A stretch of 64,000 nt of DNA, from positions 1 through 64,000 of the forward strand of contig JAPLOA010000035.1 of NCBI GenBank assembly GCA_026400835.1, read 5' to 3'. The notes beneath the pieces are model-generated. The model was not told where the DNA came from. It saw nothing but the letters and a program-made list of their open reading frames with translations, and searched no databases. The DNA comes from Planctomycetales bacterium (GTDB taxonomy: Bacteria; Planctomycetota; Planctomycetia; Planctomycetales; Planctomycetaceae). Below are positions 53,704 through 62,433 of the stretch, in pieces (position 1 is the first letter of the stretch; the number at the start of each line of letters is the position of its first letter). Position numbers and translations under genes: made by a program.

Positions 53704-54894
53704 ATGTCAGCGATTGAAACATTTGAAACAGAATTGAAAAAGGGTGTTGGCGGCTCCGTGGAGTCCGGCACTTTCTCTTCGTCACACGTTCTGGATGCCG
53801 TCGAGTCCACCTTGCTGGCTCAGAAGGATTATCATCGACTGTTTGACGCGAAGCTGATGCGAGTTCGCCAGAGTCTGGGCCTGCCGGTGACGCAGCCGAC
53901 TTCTCTGAAAGATATCCCTGCCGAGCATGAAGTCGCCTTCCGCGAAGCTTACACGAATGCGGCTCGCGAGATCGGTCAGTTGTTTTTGAATGACGGTCAG
54001 CTCGCCGATGCCTGGGCCTATTTTCGGACGATCAACGAAACAACTCCGGTGCGTGACGCTATTGCGAAGCGAGCAACGGAGATCGGATCAGAACCGGGGG
54101 CTCAGCTCGATGAATTGCTCAATCTGGCCCTGTATGAAGGGGCTCATGTTGTCGAGGGTTTGAAGCTGTTGCTGAAGTCTCACGGAATCTGCAATACGGT
54201 CACTGCCATGGGCCAGTTGCTGGCTCAGATGACGCAGGATGAACGACGTCTGGCCGCGGCTGTGATGGTGCGTACGATCTATGGCGATCTGCAGCACAAT
54301 GTTCGGCGTGATGTCGAGCGACGTCAGCCAACGTTGAAGCCTGGCTTGAGTCTCGGCGAGCTGATTCGCGGGCGGGAATTCCTGTTCGCCGAGGGAGCTT
54401 ACCATGTTGATGTGTCGCATCTGCACTCGATCGTCAGCTTTGCTCGACACTTGCTGCCCAGCGACCCGGAACTGAAGCTGGCGATCGAACTCAGTCAGTA
54501 CGGTGCTCAACTGGCCGAACAACTGCGGTACCCCGGCGATGTCCCGTTCGATGATTATTATGCGGCCAATGAATACTTTCTCAAGGCCGTTGCGGGGATG
54601 GGTGTGGAGGAGTCGATGCAATACTTTATCGACCGCCTGAATCAGGAACCAGATGCCGCCGACAAACGCATGATTGCCTTTGTACTGGTTGATCTGGGGC
54701 AACGCGTGGACCGAGTCAACATGGCTCTGGATGCGGCTGCTCCTCATGTCAGCCGGCTCGAAGATCCAGCAGGCTTCTCGTTCACGTCTTATTGCGTGAG
54801 TGCCAAACGATTCGATACTTTGCAGGCGGCTGCTCGTGAGAACGACGATGTGCTGGCGATGGCGACGGCGTTGCTGATGAAGGGGAAAGGGTAG
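53704..54894 (+). CDS. conserved hypothetical helical protein (396 aa)
   Basis: All-helical, cytoplasmic, without signal or membrane segment. It contains HEAT/TPR-like stretches such as 'AYTNAAREIGQLFLNDGQLA' and 'DAWAYFRTINETTPVRDAIA', in which successive helices pack as a solenoid. 'VDVSHLHSIVSFARHLLPSD' is a well-formed central part. I do not recognise a named family; planctomycetes appear to carry similar genes. It is followed by a strong terminator shared with the convergent PQQ gene. Confidence 0.8.
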   Translation: MSAIETFETELKKGVGGSVESGTFSSSHVLDAVESTLLAQKDYHRLFDAKLMRVRQSLGLPVTQPTSLKDIPAEHEVAFREAYTNAAREIGQLFLNDGQLADAWAYFRTINETTPVRDAIAKRATEIGSEPGAQLDELLNLALYEGAHVVEGLKLLLKSHGICNTVTAMGQLLAQMTQDERRLAAAVMVRTIYGDLQHNVRRDVERRQPTLKPGLSLGELIRGREFLFAEGAYHVDVSHLHSIVSFARHLLPSDPELKLAIELSQYGAQLAEQLRYPGDVPFDDYYAANEYFLKAVAGMGVEESMQYFIDRLNQEPDAADKRMIAFVLVDLGQRVDRVNMALDAAAPHVSRLEDPAGFSFTSYCVSAKRFDTLQAAARENDDVLAMATALLMKGKG

Positions 54895-54924
54895 TTTTCA
54901 GTTTTCAGAAACGCGGTACGTGAG

Positions 54925-54959
54925 AAAAGCTCGCCATGCTTCGCAGATGGCGAGCTTTT
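54925..54959. terminator. bidirectional terminator between convergent genes
   Basis: Perfect 13-bp stem AAAAGCTCGCCAT / ATGGCGAGCTTTT with a 9-nt loop. It lies 31 nt past the 396-aa gene and 25 nt past the convergent PQQ-propeller gene; T-rich ends are part of both arms. Confidence 0.85.
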
Positions 54960-54983
54960 GATCGGGACAACTGAGCCGGATCG

Positions 54984-56435
54984 TTACTTCTGCGTTGAGA
55001 CGCAGTAGAGATGTTTGCTGGAGCGAATGAAGATCTGGCCATTGCTGATTGCGGGGGTGGCACTGAAGTCTTCGGCATCGGCTGTCAGACGATTGGTCGC
55101 CAGCTTTTCAAAGGTATCGCCGGCCTTCAGCACATGGATCTCTCCCGCGCGAGTGACGTAATAGATCTTGCCATCGCCGATCACGGGTGATGAATAATCC
55201 GAGCCGCGACCGCCACCAAACCCGCCTCGACCACGTCCGCCGCCTCCAAAACCACCACCCGGAGGCTGTCCGGGTGCACCTTGTCCGCCGGCGGCTGGGT
55301 CGCCACCGGGCCGACCAGCAGCTCCCGCTTCTCCGGGGCCGCCAGCAGCACCGCCCTGTAGCCGAGCCTGGAAGATTTCTTTGCCGTCAGCCGCATTCAG
55401 ACATTTCGCTGTTCCACCTGAAATCAGGTACATGCGTCCTTCGTAAACCAGCGGGGTTGCGAAGCGATTGCTGTCTTTCCCGGACCAGACCACATTGGAC
55501 GCAGTTACGTCACCTTTACCACCGGCCTTAACGGCGATCGACCCACCGCCTCGGCCTTCCACCGCGTAGATCATTCCATCAGAGACGACGACGCTGGAAT
55601 TGAACTGGTCCGTGGCCATTGCGGTGCAGTACCACTTGAGTTTTCCAGTGGCAGGATTGATTGCCCAGATTTCATTCGGAGCACCAATCACAACATCTGT
55701 ACGTGTCTCGTCGATCTGGGACAGAGCAGGAGTTCCCCAGACATTGCCAAGTCCATCACTCTCGGACTTCCACAGTTCTTTGCCTGTTTTTTTATCCAGA
55801 CCCACGACGGCTCGCGTTTCTGGCCCGGCCGGAACGATCAACACATCATTCACCACGATCGGGCTCGAAGATGATCCCCAGGCTCGGTCGTCGGATTGAG
55901 TGCCCACGCTGGCGGACCACAGATCTTTTCCATCGAGGTCGTACGCGTAAACGCCGGACTTGCCGAAAAACACATAGACGCTTGTGCCGTCAGATACCGG
56001 AGTATGCGATGCATAACCATGCTCCGGAACTCCCATGCCAGTGTATTCGTCTTCTGGCAGAACAGCATCGATGGTCTTTTCCCAAAGGGTTTTCCCGGTG
56101 GCTCGTTCGAAACAAACCAGATGTCGCTTCAGAGCTTTCATGTCGCCTGGATTCTGGCGATCAATTCCATACCCGGAGTAGCACGAGACCAACACTTTGT
56201 CGCCGACAACAATCGGACACGACACCCCCGCGCCTGGCAGATCGACTTTCCACTGCAGATTCTCTTTGTCGCTGAATGTGGCCGGCAGCGGATCCGCATC
56301 GGGACTGATCCCGGTGCCGTTGGGACCTCGAAAACGTGTCCAGTCTGACGCATTGACTGTTGCAAATGACGCAACACTGAGTGCTCCCGCGATAAAGCGT
56401 TTCCAGGCACCGGATTTGACTCGAGGAATAACCAT
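54984..56435 (-). CDS. exported PQQ-like beta-propeller protein with Gly-rich insert
   Basis: 483 aa. Signal peptide 'RFIAGALSVASFATVNASDW' then 'TRFRGPNGTGISPDADPLPA', the usual start of planctomycete PQQ-like outer-envelope proteins. Blades with 'GKTLWEKTIDAVLPEDEYTG' and 'KTGKELWKSESDGLGNVWGT' form the propeller. A 50-residue Gly/Ala/Pro/Arg-rich insert (PPGGGFGGGGRGRGGFGGGR and around) sits near residues 365-415 before the last blade. No PQQ ligands of a true dehydrogenase were identified, so a structural or binding role is likely. It is convergent with the 396-aa gene. Confidence 0.88.
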   Translation of the reverse strand: MVIPRVKSGAWKRFIAGALSVASFATVNASDWTRFRGPNGTGISPDADPLPATFSDKENLQWKVDLPGAGVSCPIVVGDKVLVSCYSGYGIDRQNPGDMKALKRHLVCFERATGKTLWEKTIDAVLPEDEYTGMGVPEHGYASHTPVSDGTSVYVFFGKSGVYAYDLDGKDLWSASVGTQSDDRAWGSSSSPIVVNDVLIVPAGPETRAVVGLDKKTGKELWKSESDGLGNVWGTPALSQIDETRTDVVIGAPNEIWAINPATGKLKWYCTAMATDQFNSSVVVSDGMIYAVEGRGGGSIAVKAGGKGDVTASNVVWSGKDSNRFATPLVYEGRMYLISGGTAKCLNAADGKEIFQARLQGGAAGGPGEAGAAGRPGGDPAAGGQGAPGQPPGGGFGGGGRGRGGFGGGRGSDYSSPVIGDGKIYYVTRAGEIHVLKAGDTFEKLATNRLTADAEDFSATPAISNGQIFIRSSKHLYCVSTQK

Positions 56436-56732
56436 CAGTGCTCCAGAATCATGAAGAAATCAGAGAATGAACAAGTCAGAATGAATCGAACACCATGACT
56501 TTTGAGATCAGCCGATCTCAAGAAGTCGATATTTCACGGGGCAGCGAACGAAAGAAGCCCGAACCTCCTCGGAAGCCGGGCTATGGATAACGTCCGTAAG
56601 AAAAACGGACCGCGGTCCAAAGGATTGTCCAGCAAATTCAATTGTCTCTCCCGTGGCCGACAGGCCTGTTTTCTTCGCTCCAGCCCTGTCGGCCACGGGT
56701 TAAACTCAACAAAACTCACCACTGATAAGGAA
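56436..56732. other. intergenic region with large inverted repeat
   Basis: Contains the 15-bp perfect inverted repeat at 56650-56699. No gene is seen. The PQQ gene's promoter should lie at its left end. Confidence 0.45.
56650..56699. terminator. 15-bp perfect inverted repeat, possible terminator
   Basis: CCCGTGGCCGACAGG (56650-56664) pairs with CCTGTCGGCCACGGG (56685-56699) around a 20-nt loop. It lies 34 nt past the stop of the minus-strand EF-hand gene. The minus strand has no T-run after it, so termination would need Rho or another factor. Confidence 0.5.
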
Positions 56733-57743
56733 CTAGATCCGTGGTTCCTGATGTTCACGAGTTTTCTCGCCACGATCTCCATCGGGGCGGTGACGATCCG
56801 TCCCGTGTTCGCCATGTTCACGGTGGTCCTCTTTGTCACCGTGCTCTGGCTTGCGATTCATTTCTCCATCGGGACGATGATCACCGTCTGCCTTGTGATG
56901 ATCATCCGGCTTGTGAGCCTGATGCAATGGTGACCCCTGATGAAGCATCGAAGAGCCTCCGCGTCGTGATAGCTGAGGACGACTGTGATCCGCATCAGGG
57001 CCGTTGCCTGGGCCAGAATGAGGTGGCATGATCATCGGAGGATGGTGAGATTTCTCGACAGCGTCCGCCAGCTTCTGGAACTCGCCGCGTGAGAGATTTC
57101 CATCGTGATTCTGATCAAGCAACTCAAAGATAATGCCTGTCAGAACGGAACTTCCTGGCCCATGAACAGACGGTTGACCGGGCTGCATGCCGGGCCTGCC
57201 GCCAAACGGCGAGCCGTGGCCAAACATTCCGCCGAAGTGAGGCATTCCCATGCCCATCATCGGAGGATGAAATCCACCCGGGCCCTGCGGAGACGATGGC
57301 TGCTTTCCATGTTCTGGCGGACCCTGATGAGGTGGTCCTTTGTGTTCTGGTTGTGGTTTGTGCTCGCCGGGGCCCTGATGACGTCCGGGGCCGTCAGGAC
57401 GATGAGCTTCCGGACGTCCGGGCTGTGGTCGTCTACCTTCGGCAGAGCCGCCTTCGGGCTTCCGATGATCGCCCTCTCCGCGTTTACCTTCGCCACGCTC
57501 TTCTTCGCGTCGTTCATGGCCACGACGTTCACTATCACGGCGCTCCTCTCGATCGTCATCGTCGTCTTCCTCTTCTTCATCGTCGTCGGTGCTCAATACC
57601 ACCGGTGTGGCCAGAAGCCGACCGTCGGCATGGGCGATCAACTGAAAAGGGATCGGAGACGACATAGACTGGAGTGATTCCGGGCGAGCCTCAGAACCGG
57701 CCAACAGGGGCGCGAGTGAAAGACACAAGTGCACAGACAACAT
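56733..57743 (-). CDS. exported EF-hand protein rich in His, Asp, Arg and Gly/Pro
   Basis: 336 aa. Signal peptide 'LSVHLCLSLAPLLAGSEARP'. A block of Asp and Glu ('DDDEEEEDDDDDREERRDS') and Arg/Glu (~50-85) is followed by Pro/Gly/His-rich repeats ('PQPGRPEAHRPDGPGRHQGP', 'MGMGMPHFGGMFGHGSPFGG'). One canonical EF-hand loop 'DQNHDGNLSRGE' lies near residue 215. The C-terminus is again His/Asp-rich (HRPDGDRG). ATG 57743 has GGAGAAG just upstream. Calcium binding by the loop is likely; the His-rich parts could bind metals. The antisense strand carries a hydrophobic shadow ORF. Confidence 0.78.
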   Translation of the reverse strand: MLSVHLCLSLAPLLAGSEARPESLQSMSSPIPFQLIAHADGRLLATPVVLSTDDDEEEEDDDDDREERRDSERRGHERREEERGEGKRGEGDHRKPEGGSAEGRRPQPGRPEAHRPDGPGRHQGPGEHKPQPEHKGPPHQGPPEHGKQPSSPQGPGGFHPPMMGMGMPHFGGMFGHGSPFGGRPGMQPGQPSVHGPGSSVLTGIIFELLDQNHDGNLSRGEFQKLADAVEKSHHPPMIMPPHSGPGNGPDADHSRPQLSRRGGSSMLHQGSPLHQAHKPDDHHKADGDHRPDGEMNRKPEHGDKEDHREHGEHGTDRHRPDGDRGEKTREHQEPRI

Positions 57744-57950
57744 AAGACTTCTCCATAAGGGATCCGGGTGGGAGCATTCGACTCGAGGACGAAGCCCGGA
57801 AAGATCTGTCAAGAAACCTGGTGATCTCTCGTAGCTGACCGTCCGTGTCTGGACCTAACCCCGCAACTCGCACGCGGATTCGCAGGTTGATGCGATTTTA
57901 GCGATAAAAACGAATACTGGACCATCTCCGACGCCAGAAACATCGTAAAC

Positions 57951-59189
57951 TCAATACAGAATTCCCGCGATGCAGGCCGTCATGCAGCACGCCAAAGTCC
58001 CCCCCAACATAGCTCGGAAAGCGATTTCCGTCAGCTCTTTCCGGCGTTCCGGAGCTAAGGCCCCTATCCCGCCGATCTGGATCCCGATCGAAGCGAAGTT
58101 GGAAAATCCACAAAGGGCGTAGGTCAGAATAACGACCGCTCGATCTGACAAAGGGCGGGCGTCGGCAGCAAGGCGGTTCCATTCGCTAAGCTTTTCGTAC
58201 GCAACAAATTCAGTTGCAACCAGTTTCAACCCCAGCAGTTCACCGGCGGCGGCACATTCTTTCCATTCGATTCCCATCAGCCACGCGATGGGAGAAAACA
58301 CAGCACCAAGAAAACTGGTGAGCGTCACGGTCTGGCCCGGATAGCCGACCTGAGTCAACAACCAACCGGAGATGTGCTGCAGTCCATAATCAAACATCGC
58401 AATCAAACCCAGAAACGCAATCAGCATTGCCCCGACATTCAATGCCAGTTGAAGCCCGTCAGCAGTGCCATTTGAAGCTGCTTCGATAATATTGCCGGTT
58501 GTCCTGGGCATCTCCTGTTCGGACACGCCAAGCGTCTCAGGAACATCAACTTCCGGCTGCAGAACTTTCGCAATCAGCAACCCGGCAGGTGCGGAGATAA
58601 CTGAGGCGGTCAGCAGATGAGCGGCACTGATGCCCATCGTTATGTAAGCGGCCATGACGCTGCCGGCAATCGTGGCGAACCCGCCGACCATAATGGACAT
58701 CAACTCTGATCGAGTCATCCTGCCAATATAGGGCCTGACGACCAGCGGAGCTTCCGTCTGTCCGACAAAAATATTGGCCGCGGCCGACAAACTTTCGGCC
58801 CCTGAAATTCCCAAAGATACCTGCATGATGCGACTGATAAATCGCACGACAATCTGCATGATGCCCAGATGATACATCACCGCCATCAGCGCCGAAAAGA
58901 AAATGATTGTCGGGAGAACTCGAAAAGCAATATAGTGTTCTTCATAGCCTTTACCAAAGACCATACCGCTGCCAGCATCAACGAAACTTTGCACCTGAGT
59001 AAAGAAATCACCCGTGCTCTGGAAGATCACTCGACCTGGCTTCGTCTTCAGAATCAACAGTGCAAAAGTCATTTGCAGCAGAGTACCTGCCACGACAATC
59101 CGCCATGGAAAACGAGTTCGATGAGAACTCATCAGCCAGGCCAGGAAGATCATGGCAACATATCCGAAACCGGCAACAACCTGATGCAT
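57951..59189 (-). CDS. nupC: NupC-type nucleoside transporter (CNT family)
   Basis: About 412 aa. Several helices: 'VVAGFGYVAMIFLAWLMSSH', 'VVAGTLLQMTFALLILKT'. CNT marks are 'YHLGIMQIVVRFISRIMQVS', 'SAAANIFVGQTEAPLVVRPY' (the G-Q-T-E-A-P motif) and 'IMVGGFATIAGSVMAAYI'; the C-terminal 'VILTYALCGFSNFASIGIQI' and 'GGIGALAPERRKEL' complete the family pattern. It couples nucleoside uptake to Na+ or H+. The ATG at 59189 (after GAGAGAACGAA) was chosen; the open frame to 59312 adds a non-conserved leader. Confidence 0.92.
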   Translation of the reverse strand: MHQVVAGFGYVAMIFLAWLMSSHRTRFPWRIVVAGTLLQMTFALLILKTKPGRVIFQSTGDFFTQVQSFVDAGSGMVFGKGYEEHYIAFRVLPTIIFFSALMAVMYHLGIMQIVVRFISRIMQVSLGISGAESLSAAANIFVGQTEAPLVVRPYIGRMTRSELMSIMVGGFATIAGSVMAAYITMGISAAHLLTASVISAPAGLLIAKVLQPEVDVPETLGVSEQEMPRTTGNIIEAASNGTADGLQLALNVGAMLIAFLGLIAMFDYGLQHISGWLLTQVGYPGQTVTLTSFLGAVFSPIAWLMGIEWKECAAAGELLGLKLVATEFVAYEKLSEWNRLAADARPLSDRAVVILTYALCGFSNFASIGIQIGGIGALAPERRKELTEIAFRAMLGGTLACCMTACIAGILY

Positions 59190-59637
59190 TTCGTTCTCTC
59201 TTGAACAAGCAAAGTACTGCCCGCTAAACCCCGTCATGTGAGGGTTTGATCGCTGAGGGTTGGTAAACAACTCCCTCAGAGGCCGCGATGGTTCAACCGA
59301 GTTGGTGACCACAAAGCTTCCGCTTCTGCTGCCGCAATCTATCGAGCCTTTAGCAGCAACGCGAGCGTCGCAGAAAGAGAGGCCGAAGGAAACGAAAGTC
59401 CCATGAAACCTTCAGCCCCTGGAATCAGCAGTTGAGCGGAATCCTGCCAGATTTACGGGCTTGGTCGCTGCTTTTGCGTACAGCGAAGGGATGTTGTCAC
59501 TTCAGGACGGATGCGGCCAGTGATACTCTTTTCATCCCCAACTATCTCCGTCCGCCGAGTACAACTCCATGCACCAGGCACAATTCCATGCACCAGGCAC
59601 AATCTTCCGCCATCTCATAACGCCCGACACAACGACG
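59190..59637. other. intergenic region with a 19-bp tandem duplication
   Basis: About 450 bp between the nupC start and the end of the J-like gene. Besides the duplication at 59566-59603 no feature is seen. Confidence 0.4.
59566..59603. repeat. 19-bp perfect tandem repeat (2 copies)
   Basis: TCCATGCACCAGGCACAAT occurs twice in direct succession. Confidence 0.8.
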
Positions 59638-61113
59638 TCATTCAAGATGCGGTGCACTGCAGGAGTGTAGAAAAATCCAGTTCCACTCGCAGGTCAGCAG
59701 AAGAGAAAGATCACGAGCAACCTGTGAGAGGATCGTCTGAGAAATCAGCACCGATCCTGACTCATTCAATTGCACCAGGGTATCAATCAGGATTCCACTG
59801 TTGATGCATTCCGCTCGACAGAATTCAGCAATGTCGACTCGAAGGTCGCCATACGCAAGTTGACCGGACTGCCTGAACAGAAGCTCAACAGCCCGCAGCA
59901 GTGTTTGATCTCGCCTGGATTCTGCTGTGGCTGCAGGCCTGCCCCAGGCTTGGGGATGCGTTGACAGCAGCCAAAGCGACTCGGGAACCTGCATGGCCAA
60001 TTCCGTCAGAATCTGCAACAGTCTGGCAGGCAGATCAATATAGATGCCTACGATTTCAAGGACCCGCAAGTGAAATTGTTCCGCATCCAGTGTGGGAGAA
60101 TCAAGGACAAGCTGGCGCAGGCGTTCTTCTGAAGTACCGCCTCGATTCTGGTGACTCCGACGAATAAACTCCAGAACGTCCGCGTACTCGAACTGCTGAT
60201 GAGAATTGCGGCTGGATGACAAAGTCCGTAGTTCCTCGCGAGCCATCGCAACAAGCTTTTGAGCGTTGGGATCAGAGGCCGGCACACTGAGCTCAAAGAC
60301 TCGCAGAGTGATCTGCAACCACACTTCCGGATGAGAATACGAGAATCTCACCTGCATTGCTTCATACTCGCGTGAGATCCACTGCCAGACTCCTCGCTGG
60401 GCCATCAATTTCCATCGCGATGAAAGGTAGGCCTGAAGAAGTTCGGAACTCTGAATTCGCTCGGCCAGATGTCCGCTGTCCTCTGCTGACAATAGGGTTG
60501 TGTTGTCACGAAGCTCTTCCATGAGCAATTCAACCAGTTCAGTCGTTCCCCCAAACTTTTCAATCCCCTCGCGGATCAATTCAAACGGTCGGCGTTCTTG
60601 CGCAAGGTCCGGCCTCAGTCGAGCGGCCCAGCAGCCCATAAGGAATGGAACGGGGTCGCGATCACTTCTGACCGCCAGATCCTGCAGCTTCTGCAGACAT
60701 TCCGCAGAAGGCCGCTGAGTATACTCGGCCCAAACCTGATCACGTTCTGCTTCCCATGATGCAGACTCATGAACACTCTGAGAAATCGACGAGGCGTCAC
60801 TTTCACGTCGAACATCGTTGCCTGATGGCTGTTGCGTGGAATCAAACAGGCCAACCTGCACAATACCGTAGTCGGACGTCAGCTCGACGCTGAAGCCTTC
60901 GGAGCCATTCTCGTCATTAAGACCAGCAAGCAGAATTTCCATCGCTTCGCGGATGCGTTGGAAATGCTGCGGGTGCGTTTCCGGCCGGAAACGTCGGATC
61001 AATTGGGCATACGCTTTGCGAATCTCCGACTTGCCTGCAGAGGAAGGCACGTTCAGAATCGTACGCGGACTAATGGGCCAGCGCGCAAGTTCGTCCGGAA
61101 GATGGTCGGTCAT
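59638..61113 (-). CDS. J-like domain protein with RPE in place of HPD (491 aa)
   Basis: Residues 17-65 resemble a J domain: 'ILNVPSSAGKSEIRKAYAQL', 'IRRFRPETHPQHFQRIREAM' then EILL. The canonical His-Pro-Asp that stimulates Hsp70 is here Arg-Pro-Glu, so it may bind without stimulating, or act differently. The rest (70-491) is helical with no membrane segment; the C-terminus ends 'CEWNWIFLHSCSAPHLE'. Its start overlaps the stop of the preceding gene (ATGA), and it lies downstream of the Hsp70 gene in the same operon, which supports a chaperone link. Confidence 0.8.
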   Translation of the reverse strand: MTDHLPDELARWPISPRTILNVPSSAGKSEIRKAYAQLIRRFRPETHPQHFQRIREAMEILLAGLNDENGSEGFSVELTSDYGIVQVGLFDSTQQPSGNDVRRESDASSISQSVHESASWEAERDQVWAEYTQRPSAECLQKLQDLAVRSDRDPVPFLMGCWAARLRPDLAQERRPFELIREGIEKFGGTTELVELLMEELRDNTTLLSAEDSGHLAERIQSSELLQAYLSSRWKLMAQRGVWQWISREYEAMQVRFSYSHPEVWLQITLRVFELSVPASDPNAQKLVAMAREELRTLSSSRNSHQQFEYADVLEFIRRSHQNRGGTSEERLRQLVLDSPTLDAEQFHLRVLEIVGIYIDLPARLLQILTELAMQVPESLWLLSTHPQAWGRPAATAESRRDQTLLRAVELLFRQSGQLAYGDLRVDIAEFCRAECINSGILIDTLVQLNESGSVLISQTILSQVARDLSLLLTCEWNWIFLHSCSAPHLE

Positions 61114-62375
61114 GGACTTGCCGCACCTTTCTGCGGGTTCTGCAATGCATCCAGAAATTCATCGACGTCCTGCGCAGGATCCTTTGCCTCAGGCACTCCA
61201 GACTTGGGTATCAGGGTGTCAACATCGGCCGCTCCCTGCTGTGCCTTCGGATTCGATCGGTAAGGATTTCCGTTGAGAACTCGATCTGTACGAGCCTTCT
61301 GCTCTTTCCAATAGTCCTGCAGGTCGCCATCAGGAAACGGAGGCTTCGCGGAAGCGTTCTGCCGCTTCTCAAGAAATTTTCTCGCAGCACTGCTGTTCGA
61401 CCGCAGACGTGGCTGTGATCTTCTCCGCTCGGCTTCTTCGAGCCTTTTCCTTGCATCTTCGTGCCGCTTCTTCGCTGCACGAAACTCCCTAAGCTTGTCC
61501 TCACCAAACAACAGAGCAAGAGCTTCACGAGATTGCTCATCCGGAGTCCCTTGCTTCGGTTGGAAAACCATTCCTGTCGAAGAAGGCGGCTGATACTGGT
61601 AGGCCGGACTGCTGGACGACCGGACTCCTCCGGCCGGTCGCGTCATCACAACCCGAGTAAATGCTAATAGGATGACAACGACAAGAATTCCGATCTTTGC
61701 GTAGTCTCCAGCAGGTCGCAGATGTTTCGGTCTGGCCGTCATGCGATCCAGACGCTGCAGAAGAGTCAGCCCACAGGGAGGCTGCAGTGCGGTCCACATC
61801 GAAAATGACTGCGCGGCGGCAGACAATGCTTTCTGCTTTTTCTGTACTACCGACTTTCCTGAAAGACAATCGATCGTTTCGCTGCGACCAGCGCGAGCTG
61901 CTGCCTCGGGTGACATAACAAAAACATCAGCAATTGATGATGCCAGTCTTGATGGCTCATCAAGTCCCGAAGGAACTGAGCCTCGAATCGAAACACCCGG
62001 CCGAAGTCGATTGAGTCGCCATTTCAGCTGGGGAAAATCCGCGACATGTTTCGCAAGTTCATTGAGACGCTCGTCGCGAACTTCCGGCGAGAGTTGAAAG
62101 AACTCGGCGGCGAAGCGACTCAACATTTCCCTTGCAATGATCTCTCGAAACCTGATGGATCGAAGTGCTCGCTCCGGACACACTGCTCCGACAATCGCAG
62201 ACCTCACTGCAGTTGGAGGACTGAACTGGCAGGACTTCAGATAATCACAAATCTGACGATGAGTAGCTGCAACATTTCCTGGCGGAATCTCAAGCTGTTT
62301 TCGCGACCATTCGGTTGCAACAGCATTCTGCAGGTCGACAACTGAAGGACTCTGTACTCTTATGTTCTCAGACAT
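61110..62375 (-). CDS. single-pass membrane protein of the Hsp70 operon (421 aa)
   Basis: Residues 1-215 are helical and soluble. 'LRDERLNEL-AKHV'-like helices precede a Ser/Ala-rich part. One membrane helix lies near 'YAKIGILVVVILLAFTRVVM' (about residue 225-245). The C-terminal part (250-421) is rich in Arg, Glu, Gln and Pro ('HEDARKRLEEAERRRSQPRL'), suggesting a coiled coil and disordered tail. ATG 62375 was chosen; a TTG at 62441 would overlap the Hsp70 stop. No named family is recognised. The gene overlaps the J-like gene (ATGA). Confidence 0.78.
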   Translation of the reverse strand: MSENIRVQSPSVVDLQNAVATEWSRKQLEIPPGNVAATHRQICDYLKSCQFSPPTAVRSAIVGAVCPERALRSIRFREIIAREMLSRFAAEFFQLSPEVRDERLNELAKHVADFPQLKWRLNRLRPGVSIRGSVPSGLDEPSRLASSIADVFVMSPEAAARAGRSETIDCLSGKSVVQKKQKALSAAAQSFSMWTALQPPCGLTLLQRLDRMTARPKHLRPAGDYAKIGILVVVILLAFTRVVMTRPAGGVRSSSSPAYQYQPPSSTGMVFQPKQGTPDEQSREALALLFGEDKLREFRAAKKRHEDARKRLEEAERRRSQPRLRSNSSAARKFLEKRQNASAKPPFPDGDLQDYWKEQKARTDRVLNGNPYRSNPKAQQGAADVDTLIPKSGVPEAKDPAQDVDEFLDALQNPQKGAASP

Positions 62376-62433
62376 GTCGTTTACTATGCCTCGACACTGA
62401 ATTGTTGCACCGAACATCCGACAACAAACAAAA

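Noticed and set aside
57105-57677. hydrophobic plus-strand ORF that looks like a multi-pass membrane protein
   Set aside because: Antisense of the acidic/His-rich EF-hand gene; antisense of Asp/Glu and charged codons yields hydrophobic residues, so this is a composition artefact.
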